The notes: a model not told the origin generated them from the sequence alone. DNA of 64,000 nt from an uncultured Alistipes sp. (GCA_900769405.1 CAAGGL010000020.1:1-64000); one strand, 5' to 3'. Shown: positions 24,476 to 33,153, numbered from the stretch's first letter. Program-made: numbers and translations.

Positions 24476-25324
24476 TTAAATATTCTCAATCGCCTTGCTG
24501 ACAACCTCACGGCCACTGAGCGAAGCGATCAATTCGTCGTACATCGCGCGGCCCACACGCTCGTCGAGCGAGAACCAACGCTGCACGATATTCAGTTTCG
24601 ACAGATACGAGAGAATCGTATTGATGTTGAAGTAGTCCTTCTCGGCCAGCTCATCAGACATCGACCAGCGAATGCGGTCAATCTTACGCTCCTTCTCGAC
24701 CAGATTCTGCTCATCGGCAACAGCCGCCACAACCTCGTCCAGATAGTCCAGCTCGCCCTTCAAACCAAAATCCGAAGCCGAACTACGCGACAAAGCATCA
24801 GCGATGACACCGCCACCGACAACAACATTCGCAACATCTTTTCCGCTACGGCGTGCTGCATAAGCTGCACACACGTTGCGGAGCGTACGATCGAACTCGG
24901 CCCAAGCACGCAGATAGCTGCAACCCGACGCGGCGCAAGCCTTGTAATACGCCGTGTAGAGATTGTGCTCAATGGGCAACGACAGATCGACACGTCCCAC
25001 CGCCTCCTCGTTCTCGGGATCGGCGTATGCGCGAAGCACCTCGGCCACATATTGAGGCAACGCAGTCGGGCGCGCCAGCTGCTGCTCCAACTCCTCACGC
25101 GAGAAGTTACCCAGCACATTGAAGCGCGAACGACCGGCCTTCAAGCCGATGATATTCTCAATGTCGTAGTAGCCATAGAACAGTTCGAGTGCGTGGCGAT
25201 CACTCTTGTTGAGCTCCTCACGGATCTCGTCGATCACCTCGCGCGCGTCGAAACCCTTCTTATCGGCTTCGAGCGTGTACTCGCGCAGGCTGGCTACCAG
25301 ACAATAGTAATTCTTGTTAAACAT
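24476..25324 (-). CDS. DUF2764 protein, V-ATPase operon member
   Basis: A soluble, mostly helical protein of 282 residues. It begins MFNKNYYCLVASLREYTLEA, characteristic of DUF2764. The family is found between atpE and atpA in V-ATPase operons of Bacteroidetes and Chlamydiae. It occupies the place where other operons encode subunit C, the socket joining the central stalk to the K ring, and its helical content fits that role. No confident homology to subunit C is visible to me, so this is inference. It lies 9 bases after atpE and 33 bases before atpA. Confidence 0.8.
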   Translation of the reverse strand: MFNKNYYCLVASLREYTLEADKKGFDAREVIDEIREELNKSDRHALELFYGYYDIENIIGLKAGRSRFNVLGNFSREELEQQLARPTALPQYVAEVLRAYADPENEEAVGRVDLSLPIEHNLYTAYYKACAASGCSYLRAWAEFDRTLRNVCAAYAARRSGKDVANVVVGGGVIADALSRSSASDFGLKGELDYLDEVVAAVADEQNLVEKERKIDRIRWSMSDELAEKDYFNINTILSYLSKLNIVQRWFSLDERVGRAMYDELIASLSGREVVSKAIENI

Positions 25325-25333
25325 ACCGACGGT

Positions 25334-25948
25334 TTATTTACCGAAGATCAACGCAGCAACCTTATCGCGCAGGTACTCGCCCAGCAGCGCATTGAAATCC
25401 TCGTCCGAGAAACTGATGTAGTAACCGCCATTCTTAGCGCCTACCTTGAAGCCGCTCTTCACATTCTTCGAGTAGCCAACCTCAACACCTGCTGCGAGCA
25501 ACTCCTTCGCGCTCTTCTCCATTGCAGCATCCAGCTCAGCCTTTGCAGCCTCGGGCAACATTGCCGACAACGATACATTATCGCTCGATGCACCATTCCA
25601 GTTGTGTGCAACTTCGATGAGCATCTTCTTAACGAACTCAGCGTCGAGATTTGCAGCCTTCACACCCTCAACGGTCGATTTAGCGATGATCATCTCTGCA
25701 ACCTGCTCTTTGAGTTTTGCTACTGCCTGCTTGCCTGCCAGCGAGATCTCAGCCATCGAGTTCTTGCGCAGATCCTCTGCCTTAGCCTCAGCAGCCTTAA
25801 CGATTGCCTCAGCCTCAGCCTTAGCCTCAGCAACCAAACGTGCAGCCTCAGCCTTTGCGTCTGCTACCAGCTTGTCAGCATCAGCACGACCCTTCTCCAA
25901 ACCCTCGTCATAAAGTTTGCGAGTCAATTCTTGAAGTTTGTTTTCCAT
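25334..25948 (-). CDS. atpE: V-type ATPase subunit E (peripheral stalk)
   Basis: A protein of 204 residues and the first gene of the operon. The N-terminal 100 residues are a charged coiled coil (KGRADADKLVADAKAEAARL and onward) that forms the peripheral stalk. The C-terminal domain binds the head. The ATG at 25948 is chosen; a TTG at 25957 is also in frame. The usual partner subunit G/H is not seen nearby. A standard promoter lies about 75 bases upstream. Confidence 0.9.
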   Translation of the reverse strand: MENKLQELTRKLYDEGLEKGRADADKLVADAKAEAARLVAEAKAEAEAIVKAAEAKAEDLRKNSMAEISLAGKQAVAKLKEQVAEMIIAKSTVEGVKAANLDAEFVKKMLIEVAHNWNGASSDNVSLSAMLPEAAKAELDAAMEKSAKELLAAGVEVGYSKNVKSGFKVGAKNGGYYISFSDEDFNALLGEYLRDKVAALIFGK

Positions 25949-26021
25949 AATTTCCAAATCGATTTAATTATTTTATTTTAGTTATTTTCTGCTTGTTCCA
26001 AATATTGTCCGAAAGGAGTTG

Positions 26022-26053
26022 CAAAGGTACAAAACTTATTGCGAACGAGCCAA
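26022..26053 (-). promoter_or_regulatory. Promoter of the V-ATPase operon
   Basis: On the minus strand TACCTTTG (26022-26029) lies 21 bases downstream of TTG (26051-26053). It is the only promoter-like signal seen for the seven genes. Confidence 0.7.
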
Positions 26054-26150
26054 TTTTTCGGGTGGTTTTATTACGGTTTTTACCATATTAATAGAGAATT
26101 TGTCGCATATCGGTTTTCGAGGTCCGATTTTCGGATGTTTTCTTACGAAA

Positions 26151-26178
26151 AAAGCCGCGCTCCAAAGAACGCGGCTGA
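26151..26178 (-). terminator. DUF4301 gene terminator
   Basis: AGCCGCG (26153-26159) pairs with CGCGGCT (26170-26176), followed on the minus strand by TTTTTTCG. The stem sequence is the one used repeatedly in this window. Confidence 0.75.
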
Positions 26179-26204
26179 TATTCATTTTGTGAGTCCGATT
26201 TGAA

Positions 26205-27647
26205 CTACTGATGCTCGGGGCGGAGCAGGTCGTTCACAACCTTCACGGGCGAGAATGTTGCCAAGGGCACATCTACGAAGATTGTTGTCCAATCGGCCAT
26301 TGCACCATTCCACAAACCGGGCAACTCCTGAGCACGCAGCTCACGGCCGTCCTTCGACTTGCTCGAAATGAAGCCCGTTGCGGGATCGGTGTACTTCGTG
26401 AGGTCAAACTTCGTACCGTCATAGCGTGCGGGAGCGCACACCAGATCAACGGGATTGAAGTGGGTTGCCGAACTCATCATCGGAGCATCCTCGGGCGAAA
26501 TCTGGCTCGACTCGGCGATTTGCAGAGCGCACTCGCCGCGCTTACCCTCAACCCAGAACGGACCACCACCGGGCTCACCGTCGTTGCGAACCATACCGCA
26601 GACGCGGATCGGGCGATCGAGCAACTCAACGAGCAGTTCGGGAGTCCACTCATCGGGCAACTTGGTGCAGAGTTCGTCCTCGATCATCTGAGCGATCTCG
26701 GCAGTACGCATTGCCGAAGCACCCTCGCGCAGCTCCTTCAAAGCAGCGAAAGCACGCTCCTGCATCTCAACGAGCAGACCTGCCAAAGCCTTCTTATAGA
26801 GCACCGTATCGTCACGACGAGCGTCAGTGGTTACGTTGTCGATATTCTTGATGAAGATCACGTCAGCAGCGATCTCGTCGAGGTTTGCGATCAGCGCACC
26901 GTGACCTGCGGGACGGAACAACAGCGTGCCGTCGTCGTTGCGGAACGGAGTGTTGTCGGGATTAACCGCAACGGTGTCGGTCGACGACTTCTGCACCGAG
27001 AACGAGATGTCGTACTTCACGCCATAGCGCTCCTCGTACTTAGCCACAACGCCGTCGAGCAACGTGCGGAAGCCCTCCATATGCTCGGGCGAAACGGTGA
27101 AGTGGATAGCCACCTTACCGTCGCAAGCAGCATACTGCGCGCCCTCAACCAGATGCTCCTCGATAGCCGTGCGAGCCTCCTCGCCATAGCCGTGGAAGAG
27201 GATCAGACCCTTCGGTTTCGAGCCGTAAGCCAAGCCCTCCTTGATGATTGCCGAAACGGTCTGCTCGTCGGTAGCGTCGGCGGGCAGCAACTCGCGCAAC
27301 TTCTTGCCGAAAGCGAACTTATCGACATTCTCGATCAGTTTGTCGATGTCGGCACCGCGCTTGCCCTCGTTCACGAACTCAAACAGCGACTTGAACATAC
27401 GGGTTGCGGCACCCGACGCGGGCACGAACTTCACAACACGCTTCTGACCACGCGCTGCATCGAACTTAGCGGCATACTCAGCAGCCTGCTCGGGAGTGAG
27501 TTTCTTCACGCCGCCGTTATCGGGCGAAGCGGCCGCTTTGACATTGAGGAAGGGGAATCCACGACGGAAGTTTTCGATCTGATGCTCAACAGCTTCGGGC
27601 GTCAAACCGTGTGCAGCGATCTGCTGCAAATCCTTTTCTGTAAACAT
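26205..27647 (-). CDS. DUF4301 domain protein
   Basis: A soluble protein of 480 residues. It matches the DUF4301 family, common in Bacteroidetes: FVPASGAATRMFKSL near residue 85, LILFHGYGEEARTA around 160, IHFTVSPEHMEGF and GHGALIANLDEI. PASGAATRMFK resembles a phosphate- or nucleotide-binding loop, like the GxGTR loop of sugar nucleotidyltransferases, but no activity is established to my knowledge. The ATG at 27647 (MFTEKDLQQIAAHG) is preferred to one at 27692 because the family starts there. It is a single-gene unit with its own promoter and terminator. Confidence 0.8.
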   Translation of the reverse strand: MFTEKDLQQIAAHGLTPEAVEHQIENFRRGFPFLNVKAAASPDNGGVKKLTPEQAAEYAAKFDAARGQKRVVKFVPASGAATRMFKSLFEFVNEGKRGADIDKLIENVDKFAFGKKLRELLPADATDEQTVSAIIKEGLAYGSKPKGLILFHGYGEEARTAIEEHLVEGAQYAACDGKVAIHFTVSPEHMEGFRTLLDGVVAKYEERYGVKYDISFSVQKSSTDTVAVNPDNTPFRNDDGTLLFRPAGHGALIANLDEIAADVIFIKNIDNVTTDARRDDTVLYKKALAGLLVEMQERAFAALKELREGASAMRTAEIAQMIEDELCTKLPDEWTPELLVELLDRPIRVCGMVRNDGEPGGGPFWVEGKRGECALQIAESSQISPEDAPMMSSATHFNPVDLVCAPARYDGTKFDLTKYTDPATGFISSKSKDGRELRAQELPGLWNGAMADWTTIFVDVPLATFSPVKVVNDLLRPEHQ

Positions 27648-27704
27648 TGGTCTAAATAGGTTTTTATTATTAGTTGTTTTTGCTATTTGCATACTTAGGC
27701 ATCG

Positions 27705-27735
27705 TAAATATAGGATTTATTTTCCAATCTCGCAA
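27705..27735 (-). promoter_or_regulatory. Promoter of the DUF4301 gene
   Basis: On the minus strand TATATTTA (27705-27712), with the last G replaced by A, lies 20 bases from TTG (27733-27735). It gives a leader of about 50 bases to the chosen ATG. Confidence 0.5.
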
Positions 27736-27765
27736 CTTTCGATAGGAGATTTGTGCCTTTTTTCA

Positions 27766-27773
27766 TACCTTTG
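27766..27773 (+). promoter_or_regulatory. -7 box of the murB operon
   Basis: TACCTTTG ends 10 bases before the ATG at 27783. It lies inside the longer open frame that begins at 27753, so the later start is the real one and the leader is very short. Confidence 0.65.
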
Positions 27774-27782
27774 TACTTTGAT

Positions 27783-28799
27783 ATGGTACGTATTTACGAA
27801 AACATCGAGCTGACCGCACGCAATAGTTTCGGCGTTCCGGCCCGCACCAAGCGCCTCATCGAGTTCGACGAGGCCGAGGATCTTATGCAGATTTTTGCCG
27901 ACGAGAAGATGACCAACGAGGAGTGGGTCGTGCTAGCCGGCGGTAACAATACACTCTTTACCCGCGACTTCGAGGGCACTCTCATCTGCCCCCAAAATTG
28001 CGGTATCGAGATCGTCGCAACCGAGGGCAACACCGTTCACGTGCGCATCGGCGCAGGTGTCGAGTGGGACGATGCCGTGGCGTGGAGCGTCGAGCAGGGG
28101 CTGTGGGGTATCGAAAACCTCTCGCTCATTCCCGGTAAGTCGGGCGCCGCACCCGTGCAGAATATCGGTGCTTACGGCACTGAGGTTAAGGACGTTATCG
28201 AGCAGGTCGAGATGTTCTGCCCCGAGACGATGAACCGCCTGATTCTGGCCAACGAGTATTGCGAATTCGGCTACCGCGACAGCATTTTCAAGCGTTCGTT
28301 GCGCGGTCGCGTCATCATCACCTCGATCATCATCCGACTGAGCCGCACACCCAATCCGCGACTGCGCTATGGCGACGTGCAGCAGCGTGTCGATGAGCTG
28401 GGTGGCCCGACTCTTGCAAATATCCGCGAGGCGATCGTTGCCATTCGCAGCCACAAGCTCCCCGACCCCGCAGTGACGGGCAATGCGGGCAGTTTCTTCA
28501 AGAACCCCGTTGTTGATCGCGAGTTGGCAGACCGACTGCTTGCCGAGTACCCCGATATGCCGCTCTACCCCGCTGCCGAGGAGGGCAAGGCAAAGTTGGC
28601 TGCGGGTTGGTTGATCGACCGCGCAGGTTGGAAGGGCAAGAGCGACGGCCGCGTAGGCGTTCACGCTCGTCAGGCTCTGGTACTCATCAACTTAGGCGGC
28701 GCAACAGGTGCCGAGGTTATGGCGTTGGCGCACCGCATTGTGGCGGAGGTCAAGGAGCGCTTTGGCGTGGAGCTGTCGCCCGAGGTCAATGTTTTATAA
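27783..28799 (+). CDS. murB: UDP-N-acetylenolpyruvoylglucosamine reductase
   Basis: A flavoprotein of 338 residues that reduces UDP-GlcNAc-enolpyruvate to UDP-MurNAc in cytoplasmic wall precursor synthesis. FAD-binding segments are AGGNNTLFT near residue 50 and LIPGKSGAAPVQNIGAYG around 115. GNAGSFFKNP has the catalytic Ser, and the C-terminal insert is that of type I (E. coli-like) MurB. The start at 27783 follows from the promoter position. It leads an apparent operon with tilS (15 bases), holA and the class IV fold gene. Confidence 0.95.
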   Translation: MVRIYENIELTARNSFGVPARTKRLIEFDEAEDLMQIFADEKMTNEEWVVLAGGNNTLFTRDFEGTLICPQNCGIEIVATEGNTVHVRIGAGVEWDDAVAWSVEQGLWGIENLSLIPGKSGAAPVQNIGAYGTEVKDVIEQVEMFCPETMNRLILANEYCEFGYRDSIFKRSLRGRVIITSIIIRLSRTPNPRLRYGDVQQRVDELGGPTLANIREAIVAIRSHKLPDPAVTGNAGSFFKNPVVDRELADRLLAEYPDMPLYPAAEEGKAKLAAGWLIDRAGWKGKSDGRVGVHARQALVLINLGGATGAEVMALAHRIVAEVKERFGVELSPEVNVL

Positions 28800-28814
28800 G
28801 ACGTTTAGAGAGTT

Positions 28815-30173
28815 ATGCCTCAAAAGAATCTACTTTTCGAGAATTTCAAACGATATATCGCCTCGAACGATATGCTCGACCCCGACGACCACGTGTTGTT
28901 GGCGGTCAGTGGCGGTGTCGATTCGATGGTGCTGATGTCGCTCTTTCATCAGAGCGGCTACAAGATTGGCGTTGCGCACTGCAACTTCGGTCTGCGTGGC
29001 GAGGAGAGCGACGAAGACGAGGTACTGGTGGCACGTGTGGCCGAGAGCTATGGCGTGGAGATCTACAACAAGCGTTTCGACACCGTGGGCGAGATGGAGC
29101 GTACGGGCGAGTCGATGGAGATGGCTGCACGCCGTCTGCGCTACGAGTGGTTCGAGGAGTTGTGCGTCGAGCACGGCTACGACAAGATCGCCATTGCGCA
29201 CCACGCCGACGACTCGACCGAAACATTCTTCATCAATCTGTTGCGCGGCACGGGACTGCGCGGTTTGACGGGTATCAGCAGCACCAACGGACGTGTTTTC
29301 CGCCCGCTGTTGTTCGCCTCGCGCCGCGAGATTTCAGAGTACGCCGTTGCGAACCGCATCCCCTTCCGTGAGGATTCGTCGAACCGTTCGACCAAATATC
29401 TGCGCAACAAAATCCGCCTCGGACTGATCCCCCGTATCCGCGAGATCAACTCGAAATTCACCGAGGTGATGAATAGCAATATCCGCCGTCTGACCGATAC
29501 GCAGACCTTTATCAACCGCGCTATCGAATTGATACGCAACGTGGTATGTTCGGAGCAGGACGGTATTCACACGATACATATCGACCGCATCGACCCGCAA
29601 ATGCCGCGCGGTTTTGTGATCTACGAGTTACTCAATTCGGCATTCGAATTCAAGGGCGACGTGACCGACGCTCTGTGCCGCGCTTTGGAGAGCGACACGG
29701 CAACGGGCAAGCGTTTCTACTCGCGCGAGTGGGTGGCGACGATCGACCGCGGCAACGTGGTTGTGGCGCGCATCACCTCGGACGACCCCTGCGAAGTGGT
29801 GGTCGAGGAGGGCACACGCAAGAGTTTCTGCGGCAATTCGCGCCTGATGTTCGAGCGCGAGGCGATCGACACCATCGAGAACTTCCGCACACCCGAGCAT
29901 ATCGCCCAGATCGATGTCGATAAGTTGCAGTTCCCGCTGACGCTGCGTCGCTGGCGCGAGGGCGATTGGTTTGTTCCCTACGGAATGACCGGCCGCAAGA
30001 AGATCAGCGACTTCCTGACCGACCGCAAGGTGTCGGGACCCGAGCGCGACCGACAGTTCGTACTGCTTTCGGGCGAGGATATAGTGTGGGTTGTCGGCCG
30101 TCGCATTGACGATCGCTACCGACTCACGAACGAAACCGAAACCGTACTGCGCATCACACGCGAAACGATCTAA
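28815..30173 (+). CDS. tilS: tRNA(Ile)-lysidine synthetase
   Basis: An ATP-dependent enzyme of 452 residues that turns C34 of the CAU anticodon of tRNA-Ile2 into lysidine, so that it reads AUA. The PP-loop SGGVDS lies at residues 32-37, followed by HCNFGLRGEESDEDE and HHADDSTETFFINLLRGTGL. The C-terminal domain (RRWREGDWFVPYGMTGRKKISDFL) is the tRNA-acceptor-binding part. It begins 15 bases after murB and ends 11 bases before holA. Full length. Confidence 0.95.
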   Translation: MPQKNLLFENFKRYIASNDMLDPDDHVLLAVSGGVDSMVLMSLFHQSGYKIGVAHCNFGLRGEESDEDEVLVARVAESYGVEIYNKRFDTVGEMERTGESMEMAARRLRYEWFEELCVEHGYDKIAIAHHADDSTETFFINLLRGTGLRGLTGISSTNGRVFRPLLFASRREISEYAVANRIPFREDSSNRSTKYLRNKIRLGLIPRIREINSKFTEVMNSNIRRLTDTQTFINRAIELIRNVVCSEQDGIHTIHIDRIDPQMPRGFVIYELLNSAFEFKGDVTDALCRALESDTATGKRFYSREWVATIDRGNVVVARITSDDPCEVVVEEGTRKSFCGNSRLMFEREAIDTIENFRTPEHIAQIDVDKLQFPLTLRRWREGDWFVPYGMTGRKKISDFLTDRKVSGPERDRQFVLLSGEDIVWVVGRRIDDRYRLTNETETVLRITRETI

Positions 30174-30184
30174 TACAGAACAAG

Positions 30185-31258
30185 ATGGCAAAGAGCAGCA
30201 AACCCAAATTTCGCGATAGCGTAGCCGAATACGAGCGCCTGCGCAGTCAGATTGCGGCGCGACATTTCGCCCCGATCTACCTGCTGATGGGCGACGAGAG
30301 CTACTTCATCGACGCACTGAGCGAACAACTCGGCTCGACAATCCTGAACGAGGCCGAGCGCGCCTTCGGACAGGTGGTTGTCTATGGCAAGGATAGCGAA
30401 GTGGGTGCGATTGTGAACCTCTGCCGTCAGATGCCGATGATGGGTCAGTATCAGGTAGTTATCGTGCGCGAGGCACAGCAGTTGCGACAGATCGACCAGC
30501 TCTCGCTCTACACCTCGGCACCCTCGCCGACGACCATTCTGATCATCTGCCACAAGGAGAAGGCCATCGACAAGCGCACCTCGCTCTACAAGCATTGCTC
30601 AGCCGTAGGCGAGGTCTTCGAATCGGTGCGCCCGCGCGACTATGAGATCGGCAATTGGCTGACCGAATTTGTGCGCACAAAGAGTGGCTGCACGATCGAG
30701 CAGAAGGCTCTGGCGATGATGACCGACCACCTGGGTACCGACATCTCGAAGATCTCGAACGAGCTCTCGAAATTGATGCTCTCGCTGCCCGAGGGCACGC
30801 GCGCCATAACTGCCACACATATCGAACAAAATATCGGTATCAGCAAGGATTTCAATAACTTCGAGCTGATGAAGGCGATCACCTCGCGCAACCTTTCGCG
30901 CGCGTTGCTCATCGCCGACCACTTCGCCCGCAACCCCAAAGACAACCCTCTGGTGGTGACTCTGATGGCGATGTTCCGCGAGTTCCGCCAGCTCTTCACG
31001 ATCAACTACCTCAATTGGCAACAGCGCAACAAGGGCGTTCCGATGCCCTCGGATCAGGAGCTGTGTCGAATGTTGGGCGTGCCCGCGCCGTTCCTGTTGG
31101 CCGAGATCAAACAGACCGCCGCACGCTGGCCTAACAACCGAGTGTTCAATGTTTTAGGCATTATCCGCGAGTACGACGCCAAGTGCAAGGGTATCGGCAC
31201 GGGAGGCCTGAACGACGGCGAGTTGCTGCGCGAAATGATCCTCAAAATCCTCGTATGA
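30185..31258 (+). CDS. holA: DNA polymerase III subunit delta
   Basis: The clamp-loader wrench of 357 residues that opens the beta clamp. The N-terminal domain has PIYLLMGDESYFIDAL, the usual signature, and no functional Walker motifs. The C-terminal collar includes DFNNFELMKAITSRNLSRAL. The last codons overlap the next start by four bases (ATGA), so the class IV fold gene is probably translationally coupled to it. Family length is normal. Confidence 0.92.
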   Translation: MAKSSKPKFRDSVAEYERLRSQIAARHFAPIYLLMGDESYFIDALSEQLGSTILNEAERAFGQVVVYGKDSEVGAIVNLCRQMPMMGQYQVVIVREAQQLRQIDQLSLYTSAPSPTTILIICHKEKAIDKRTSLYKHCSAVGEVFESVRPRDYEIGNWLTEFVRTKSGCTIEQKALAMMTDHLGTDISKISNELSKLMLSLPEGTRAITATHIEQNIGISKDFNNFELMKAITSRNLSRALLIADHFARNPKDNPLVVTLMAMFREFRQLFTINYLNWQQRNKGVPMPSDQELCRMLGVPAPFLLAEIKQTAARWPNNRVFNVLGIIREYDAKCKGIGTGGLNDGELLREMILKILV

Positions 31259-32058
31259 GCCCCCGCGACTACATATCCATAAATGGTGTGCTCACCACCC
31301 CCACGCTCGACGCTTTCGAGCGCCTGAGGGCGGGCTATGTGCGCCAAGATATGCGTGTACGCAACCATCGACCCCTGCACATCGCCGCTCACCTATCGTT
31401 ACTCTGCCGCTCGTTCGAGCGCGTGTTCGGGCAGCGCGTGGTGCTGTCGCCCGCTATGGTGGCAGCGTGGTGCGCCGATCTGCTCGCGCGAAATCGCTAT
31501 GCGTCAGTCGGTTCGTGCCGCGTTACGGCGCTACTTGTGCCCGCCGAGCAGGGCACTGATCTGGTGCTTGTCGGTGGCGAGATTCTGCTCGACGACAGCT
31601 ACTCGGTGCGTCCGATACGTCCGTCGGCGTCGATCGATTGTTACACTTTGGGCTTTGGCGAACTGCCTACATCAACCGCTTTCGAGGCGGCTGAGGCGGC
31701 TCTGCTGCGCGCCCGAAATCGCGGTCAGGCACAAGGCTCTCACGTTGTTTTACGCACTGATGATGAGGGCGTTATACTCTCCGCAGGAACTGCACCGCTG
31801 TTTGCCGTCGAGGGGCACACTATCGTCACCACTCCGCTCGTCTATGGCGCGCCCGAAAGCATCGAGCGCCAGCTCACAATCGACGCCATCGTGCGCTCGG
31901 GAATCGAACTGCGCGAAGATGCCGTAGCAGCCGATGCACTCGATCGCTACGACGAACTTTTCTTTGCCGACTACCGCGGACTGACCTCGATCGAGCAGGT
32001 CGGCACGACCAATTATATGTCGCTGATTGTCGATCGTATCGCCCGCGCAATGCGCTGA
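31255..32058 (+). CDS. Class IV aminotransferase-fold protein lacking the PLP lysine
   Basis: A protein of 267 residues whose layout follows class IV PLP enzymes (PabC, D-amino acid or branched-chain aminotransferases): an N-terminal alpha/beta domain, then SHVVLRTDDEGVILSAGTAPLFAV and SIERQLTIDAIV, matching the EGSxSNxF and GITR regions. Aligned by eye, the catalytic Lys position falls in LPTSTAFEA and is Thr. The conserved Glu of the EGS motif is also missing. It is therefore probably not a normal transaminase and may be a pseudoenzyme. The start at 31255 overlaps holA by four bases. An intact frame argues against simple decay. Confidence 0.6.
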   Translation: MSPRDYISINGVLTTPTLDAFERLRAGYVRQDMRVRNHRPLHIAAHLSLLCRSFERVFGQRVVLSPAMVAAWCADLLARNRYASVGSCRVTALLVPAEQGTDLVLVGGEILLDDSYSVRPIRPSASIDCYTLGFGELPTSTAFEAAEAALLRARNRGQAQGSHVVLRTDDEGVILSAGTAPLFAVEGHTIVTTPLVYGAPESIERQLTIDAIVRSGIELREDAVAADALDRYDELFFADYRGLTSIEQVGTTNYMSLIVDRIARAMR

Positions 32059-32097
32059 TTCTCAACTTTTGAGAAACCAATCCCCCGCCCCGCTGTC

Positions 32098-32105
32098 TAT
32101 CTTTG
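32098..32105 (+). promoter_or_regulatory. -7 box before the coiled-coil membrane protein gene
   Basis: TATCTTTG, 27 bases before the ATG at 32133. Confidence 0.6.
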
Positions 32106-32132
32106 CGATCGAAATCAAACCGATCGTAACCT

Positions 32133-32741
32133 ATGACAAAAGCACTCTTTATCTATGCCCTCTCGGTGACCGCGCTGCTGCTCTTGGTGGGCAGTAACCG
32201 CCAGCGCCTGCGCTCCGAAAATCAACGACTTAATCAGAACATCGTCGCCCTCACCTCCGACGTCGAGCTCTACCGCACCCGAAGTGGCGAGAGTGCCGCC
32301 GAGGTACGCTCTTTACGCCTCAGGCATAGCGAGTTGGAGCAGACAAACGAAGCGCTGACCGACCAAATCGACCAGCTTAAAATCCGTCTGCGCCACATCA
32401 ATTCGCTCGCCACCGCCGCGACGCAGACCGTCGTGGAGTTCAGCACGCAGATCCCCGACACCGTGCTGCGCCGCCCCGTTGTCGACACCATTCGCCTGCC
32501 GCTCTACGCCGACACGTGGAATTCGGTGCAGACGACGCTGATCGGCGACCGCATCGAGGGTCGTTTCAGCTCGGTCGATACGCTCCATCAGGTGGTCTAT
32601 CGTGTTCCGCATCGCTTTCTGTTTATCCGCTACGGAACGAAGGAATTGCGCCAGGTGATCACCTCGTCAAACCCCTCGACACGCCTTGTCTATTCGTCGC
32701 ATATCACCATCGAACGCGGCGGTCGGAAGCGGCAATTTTAG
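32133..32741 (+). CDS. Membrane-anchored coiled-coil protein, DUF6549-like
   Basis: A protein of 202 residues with one N-terminal membrane segment (about residues 4-20), a coiled coil to about residue 90 (heptads such as LRSENQRLNQNIVALTSDVEL) and a beta-rich C-terminal domain ending in a basic tail. The arrangement resembles the DUF6549 proteins of Bacteroidetes prophages, which are compared to Rz-type spanins. No other phage gene lies nearby, so it is either a remnant or a chromosomal relative with another envelope role. It has its own promoter. Name tentative. Confidence 0.6.
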   Translation: MTKALFIYALSVTALLLLVGSNRQRLRSENQRLNQNIVALTSDVELYRTRSGESAAEVRSLRLRHSELEQTNEALTDQIDQLKIRLRHINSLATAATQTVVEFSTQIPDTVLRRPVVDTIRLPLYADTWNSVQTTLIGDRIEGRFSSVDTLHQVVYRVPHRFLFIRYGTKELRQVITSSNPSTRLVYSSHITIERGGRKRQF

Positions 32742-32811
32742 TGTTTCGAAGCCCGATTTTCGCTAAAAAACGAATAAAATGAGTGAAAAAGTGAATATTT
32801 TTGCTTGGAAT

Positions 32812-32842
32812 TTTGTGGAATTAGAAATTATGCCTATATTTG
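32812..32842 (+). promoter_or_regulatory. tRNA-Leu promoter
   Basis: TTTG (32812-32815), a 19-base gap and TATATTTG (32835-32842): a complete match to the Bacteroidetes consensus. Confidence 0.85.
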
Positions 32843-32861
32843 CACGCTCAATTAGGAGTAC

Positions 32862-32946
32862 GCCCAGATGGCGGAATAGGTAGACGCGTTGGTCTCAAAC
32901 ACCAATGGAGAGATCCGTGCCGGTTCGATCCCGGCTCTGGGTACCA
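32862..32946 (+). tRNA. tRNA-Leu(CAA)
   Basis: A tRNA of 85 bases with CCA encoded. The acceptor stem GCCCAGA pairs with TCTGGGT. The anticodon stem TTGGT/ACCAA holds loop CTCAAAC with anticodon CAA, reading UUG. A class II variable arm follows (TGGAGAGATCC region), then the T arm GCCGGTTCGATCCCGGC. A consensus promoter and a terminator flank it, so it is a single-gene unit. Confidence 0.96.
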
Positions 32947-32983
32947 AAATAGGACTTCGAGAAATCGAGGTCCTATTTTTTTG
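32947..32983 (+). terminator. tRNA-Leu terminator
   Basis: AAATAGGACTTCGA / TCGAGGTCCTATTT with a GAAA loop and a T-run, starting directly at the end of the tRNA. Confidence 0.88.
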
Positions 32984-33153
32984 TTTATGGTGCAGGTGCG
33001 AGGAGCGAAAGGGCGCCACTTGCTTTTCTAAAAGTCTATTGGAGTGTGCCATTAGTCGAATTTCGGGGGGGGAGGTGTGGCCGTGCAATTTGTTTGGATT
33101 TAAGTAGTTTTATTCCTATCTTGCAGAATATAAATTCGCAAAACACCAATCTT

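Noticed and set aside
32133..32741. Prophage at the coiled-coil protein
   Set aside because: No integrase, capsid, tail or lysis genes surround it; neighbours are housekeeping genes and a tRNA.
33046..33153. Upstream extension of the aspartyl protease frame
   Set aside because: It would put about 36 unrelated residues before the export signal and begins ahead of the -7-like box at 33117.
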